Assembly: GCA_021797385.1 (NCBI GenBank)
Contig: JAJZZW010000094.1
Location: 1-7,414 of the forward strand
From: Thermoplasmata archaeon
GTDB taxonomy: Archaea; Thermoplasmatota; Thermoplasmata; Thermoplasmatales; Thermoplasmataceae
Length of the DNA stretch: 7,414 bases
Reading direction: 5' to 3'
Shown: positions 6,206 through 7,414 of the stretch, in pieces
Numbering within the stretch: the first letter of the stretch is position 1
Layout of the letters: each line of letters begins with the position of its first letter
Notes under the pieces: model-generated
The model's database searches: none
What the model was told of the DNA's origin: nothing
The model's input: the letters and a program-made list of their open reading frames with translations, nothing else
Made by a program: the position numbers and the translations under genes

Positions 6206-6313
6206 TTACTGCTTGCTTGCCCTTCTAGCTCTCTTTAATCTTCTTATTTTCTTTTTTCTCCATTTCCAGCGCATGTTTCCTCTTTTTTTCCAGTCTCTTG
6301 AACTTCGTTTCAC
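6206..6313 (-). CDS. rpl41e: Ribosomal protein eL41 (L41e)
   Basis: This 35-codon gene starts with GTG at 6313 and ends with TAA at 6208-6206. The protein is almost wholly basic. Residues 14-35 begin MRWKWRKKKIRRLKRARR and closely match eukaryotic eL41 (MRAKWRKKRMRRLKRKRR), a single Arg/Lys-rich helix that sits at the intersubunit bridge of the ribosome. The GTG is preceded by GAGGTGA, a 7-base match to the archaeal anti-Shine-Dalgarno, 4 bases upstream. An internal ATG at 6274 (codon 14) also has AGAGG just before it and would give a 22-residue protein aligned exactly with the start of eukaryotic eL41. I prefer GTG because of the stronger ribosome site. The TATA box at 6356-6364 implies a leader of about 20 bases. 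The gene diverges from usp. Confidence 0.88.
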   Translation of the reverse strand: MKRSSRDWKKRGNMRWKWRKKKIRRLKRARRASKQ

Positions 6314-6317
6314 TATG

Positions 6318-6324
6318 TCACCTC
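6318..6324 (-). promoter_or_regulatory. Strong Shine-Dalgarno site of eL41
   Basis: On the minus strand GAGGTGA is separated by CATA from the GTG at 6313. This is the best ribosome binding site in the window and the only one seen in front of a gene with its own promoter. It decides for the GTG start over the internal ATG. Confidence 0.8.
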
Positions 6325-6355
6325 AAGTGTAAATGTATGTTTGGTATTATTTTTT

Positions 6356-6364
6356 AATATAAAT
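6356..6364 (-). promoter_or_regulatory. TATA box of eL41
   Basis: On the minus strand ATTTATATT is centred about 47 bases upstream of the GTG. Initiation about 25 bases downstream would fall near 6335, leaving a leader of roughly 20 bases that contains the Shine-Dalgarno site. Confidence 0.55.
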
Positions 6365-6538
6365 ACCTATTTTATAACCGGCTTATTATTATAAATAAAT
6401 CCTGGATTAATAGGATAATGCAGTTATAACTACAAGAATGTCCGCATGTTATAATATTCTTTAACCTGTATTTTGGCACATATGCATGAATGTCACTTAA
6501 AACATCATTTATATCGTGCAATGGAACATGTGCGCAGG

Positions 6539-6560
6539 TATAAATTTAAATAAATTTATA
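6539..6560. repeat. Inverted repeat overlapping the usp promoter
   Basis: TATAAATTTA (6539-6548) and TAAATTTATA (6551-6560) are perfect 10-base complements with an AA spacer. The right arm forms most of the usp TATA box, so a protein bound here would compete with TBP. The left arm resembles a TATA box on the opposite strand. All arm bases are A/T, so chance cannot be excluded. Confidence 0.45.
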
Positions 6561-6563
6561 TAA
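6555..6563 (+). promoter_or_regulatory. TATA box of usp
   Basis: TTTATATAA is centred about 24 bases before ATG 6583, predicting transcription that starts at the start codon (leaderless). This argues against the TTG at 6574, which would extend the protein by three residues. Confidence 0.7.
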
Positions 6564-6582
6564 GACTTTTGTATTGTTTTTT

Positions 6583-7017
6583 ATGAAAATTTTGATTTCA
6601 TATGATGGATCAGAAGGTGCAAAGGAAGCCCTTAAATATGCCATGGATTTGAAATGCAATTGTGAAGAATATTATGTGCTATACGTTATCCCTACCATAG
6701 TGGGTATAAGCGCAAGTTTCGATTCATATATACCACAATCTGTGTATGAAGGCCAGGACAAAACTGCCAATGAAATCCTTGAAAAGGCTAAAAGGGTTCT
6801 TGAAAAAGAAAATGTCAAATATGAACTGATAAAAGCAAGTTCTAACGGTGAGGAAATTCCTAAGATAGTTATTTCAACTGCCACCGAGAAAGGTGCTAAC
6901 TTAATTGTAACAGGAACAAGAAAACTGCACGGATTCAGCAAATTGATACTTGGGTCTGTCAGTTCCGGCATTATAGCACACTCAGAAATTCCTGTAACTG
7001 TTGTACCGCCTAAATAA
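6583..7017 (+). CDS. Universal stress protein, UspA family
   Basis: This is a 144-residue single-domain protein of normal family length. The N-terminal strand and loop MKILISYDGSEGAKEALKYA carry the conserved D8 that contacts adenine in ATP-binding members. The C-terminal motif GTRKLHGFSKLILGSVS starts at 111 and is followed by IIAHSEIPVTVVP (130-142). The family's ATP motif is G-2x-G-9x-G-(S/T). Here G111, G124 and S125 are kept, but the second glycine is K114, so nucleotide binding may be altered. Residues 25 and 27 are cysteines (KCNCEE). The protein is cytoplasmic and usually dimeric; its exact role is unknown, and stress or energy sensing is only the general family view. ATG 6583 is chosen over TTG 6574 because of the TATA box spacing. 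The gene is monocistronic, with eS17 under a separate promoter. Confidence 0.93.
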   Translation: MKILISYDGSEGAKEALKYAMDLKCNCEEYYVLYVIPTIVGISASFDSYIPQSVYEGQDKTANEILEKAKRVLEKENVKYELIKASSNGEEIPKIVISTATEKGANLIVTGTRKLHGFSKLILGSVSSGIIAHSEIPVTVVPPK

Positions 7018-7054
7018 CCGGTACATCCAAATTTTATAAATAAAAATGAAATTC

Positions 7055-7062
7055 TTTATATA
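7055..7062 (+). promoter_or_regulatory. TATA box of eS17
   Basis: TTTATATA is centred about 25 bases before ATG 7084, fitting leaderless initiation. Two earlier ATGs, at 7073 and 7076, are out of frame with eS17. Confidence 0.65.
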
Positions 7063-7083
7063 TGCTTATAAAATGATGGAAGA

Positions 7084-7314
7084 ATGGGAAGCATAAGACC
7101 GTCTAATATAAAAAGAATATCAGAAGAATTAGTTGATAATAATAAAGATCTGTTCAATGAGGATTTCAACCATAACAAGGAAGTTCTTCACAGTTTCATA
7201 GAGAAGACTGTAACCAAGAAAACTGCAAATGCTATTGCCGGCTATATTACCAGATATATTCTCAAGAAAAAATCCAAGGAAAAGAATGAACTGGAACAGT
7301 TAGGGCTTGCATAA
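7084..7314 (+). CDS. rps17e: 30S ribosomal protein eS17 (S17e)
   Basis: This 76-residue basic protein is within the length range of archaeal eS17 (about 60-80). The N-terminus MGSIRPSNIKRISEELV matches the family start (MG.IR...IKR...EL). FNEDFNHNKEVL (24-35) and IAGYITRYI (51-59) match the conserved F..DF..NK and IAGY.TR segments. It is a small helical protein of the 30S subunit, found in archaea and eukaryotes and absent from bacteria. The C-terminal tail (KKKSKEKNELEQLGLA) is charged and less conserved. The start is set by the family N-terminus and the TATA box 25 bases upstream. The gene stands alone between usp and a probable convergent gene. T-rich DNA after the stop may end transcription. 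Confidence 0.96.
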   Translation: MGSIRPSNIKRISEELVDNNKDLFNEDFNHNKEVLHSFIEKTVTKKTANAIAGYITRYILKKKSKEKNELEQLGLA

Positions 7315-7317
7315 AAT

Positions 7318-7336
7318 TTTATTTTTACTGGTTTTT
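7318..7336 (+). terminator. T-rich probable termination region after eS17
   Basis: Three T-runs of 4, 5 and 6 bases (7317-7320, 7322-7326, 7331-7336) follow the eS17 stop codon within 22 bases, with no hairpin. Clusters of T-runs are typical archaeal termination signals. The region also carries minus-strand A-runs after the putative convergent gene. Confidence 0.4.
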
Positions 7337-7367
7337 TAAGATACCATTTTTTCGAATAAATATATTT

Positions 7368-7414
7368 CTATTTTTCTTCAGGGAATTTTTCTGATCTCCA
7401 CTTATTCATACCGC
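7368..7414 (-). CDS. Possible C-terminus of a minus-strand gene (partial)
   Basis: Reading the minus strand from the window edge, one frame gives GMNKWRSEKFPEEK and then TAG at 7370-7368. The charged, Trp-containing sequence looks like a protein tail, and a gene convergent with eS17 would fit the layout. Only 14 residues are visible and no family can be named. The frame may be non-coding. Confidence 0.3.
   Translation of the reverse strand, partial: GMNKWRSEKFPEEK

Noticed and set aside
6574..6582. TTG 6574 as the start of usp
   Set aside because: The TATA box spacing and the family N-terminus (MKILISYDGS) both favour ATG 6583.

Overview
The window most likely comes from a Thermoplasmatales-type archaeon (Ferroplasma, Thermoplasma and their relatives). 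The DNA is AT-rich and uses many AGA/AGG and ATA codons. It carries two ribosomal proteins found only in archaea and eukaryotes (eS17 and eL41). Six of the seven predicted promoters have a TATA box centred about 25 bases upstream of the start codon, which implies leaderless mRNAs, as is usual in this group. The order is inferred from these traits and not proven.

Layout. 1-1449 (+) is the end of a histidine operon: the hisA 3' end, hisF and a fused hisIE, all overlapping. 1453-2832 (-) is an E. coli GadB-type glutamate decarboxylase that meets hisIE tail to tail with a 3-base gap. 2892-3848 (-) is a 318-residue protein with an unknown N-terminal region and a C-terminal membrane hairpin that resembles YrhK. 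3849-4054 is a divergent promoter region. 4055-5482 (+) is a 12-helix MFS permease whose signatures fit the phosphate:H+ symporter branch best. 5483-6082 (-) is a 199-residue orphan that abuts the permease with no gap. 6206-6313 (-) is a 35-codon eL41 gene, easily missed by ORF callers. 6314-6582 is a second divergent promoter region. 6583-7017 (+) is a UspA-family protein. 7084-7314 (+) is ribosomal protein eS17. The right edge may hold the last codons of a minus-strand gene.

How the genes work together. HisA, HisF and HisIE cover four consecutive steps of histidine synthesis. The decarboxylase, permease and stress protein would suit life at low pH or under nutrient stress, but only their proximity links them. 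No mobile element, CRISPR array, tRNA or rRNA was seen, and no stretch over 300 bases lacks a gene. The points most worth a second look are the hidden eL41 gene with its possible double start, the GadB-type enzyme in a probable acidophile, the two uncharacterised minus-strand proteins that share a 14-base upstream word, and the permease's phosphate-type signature.
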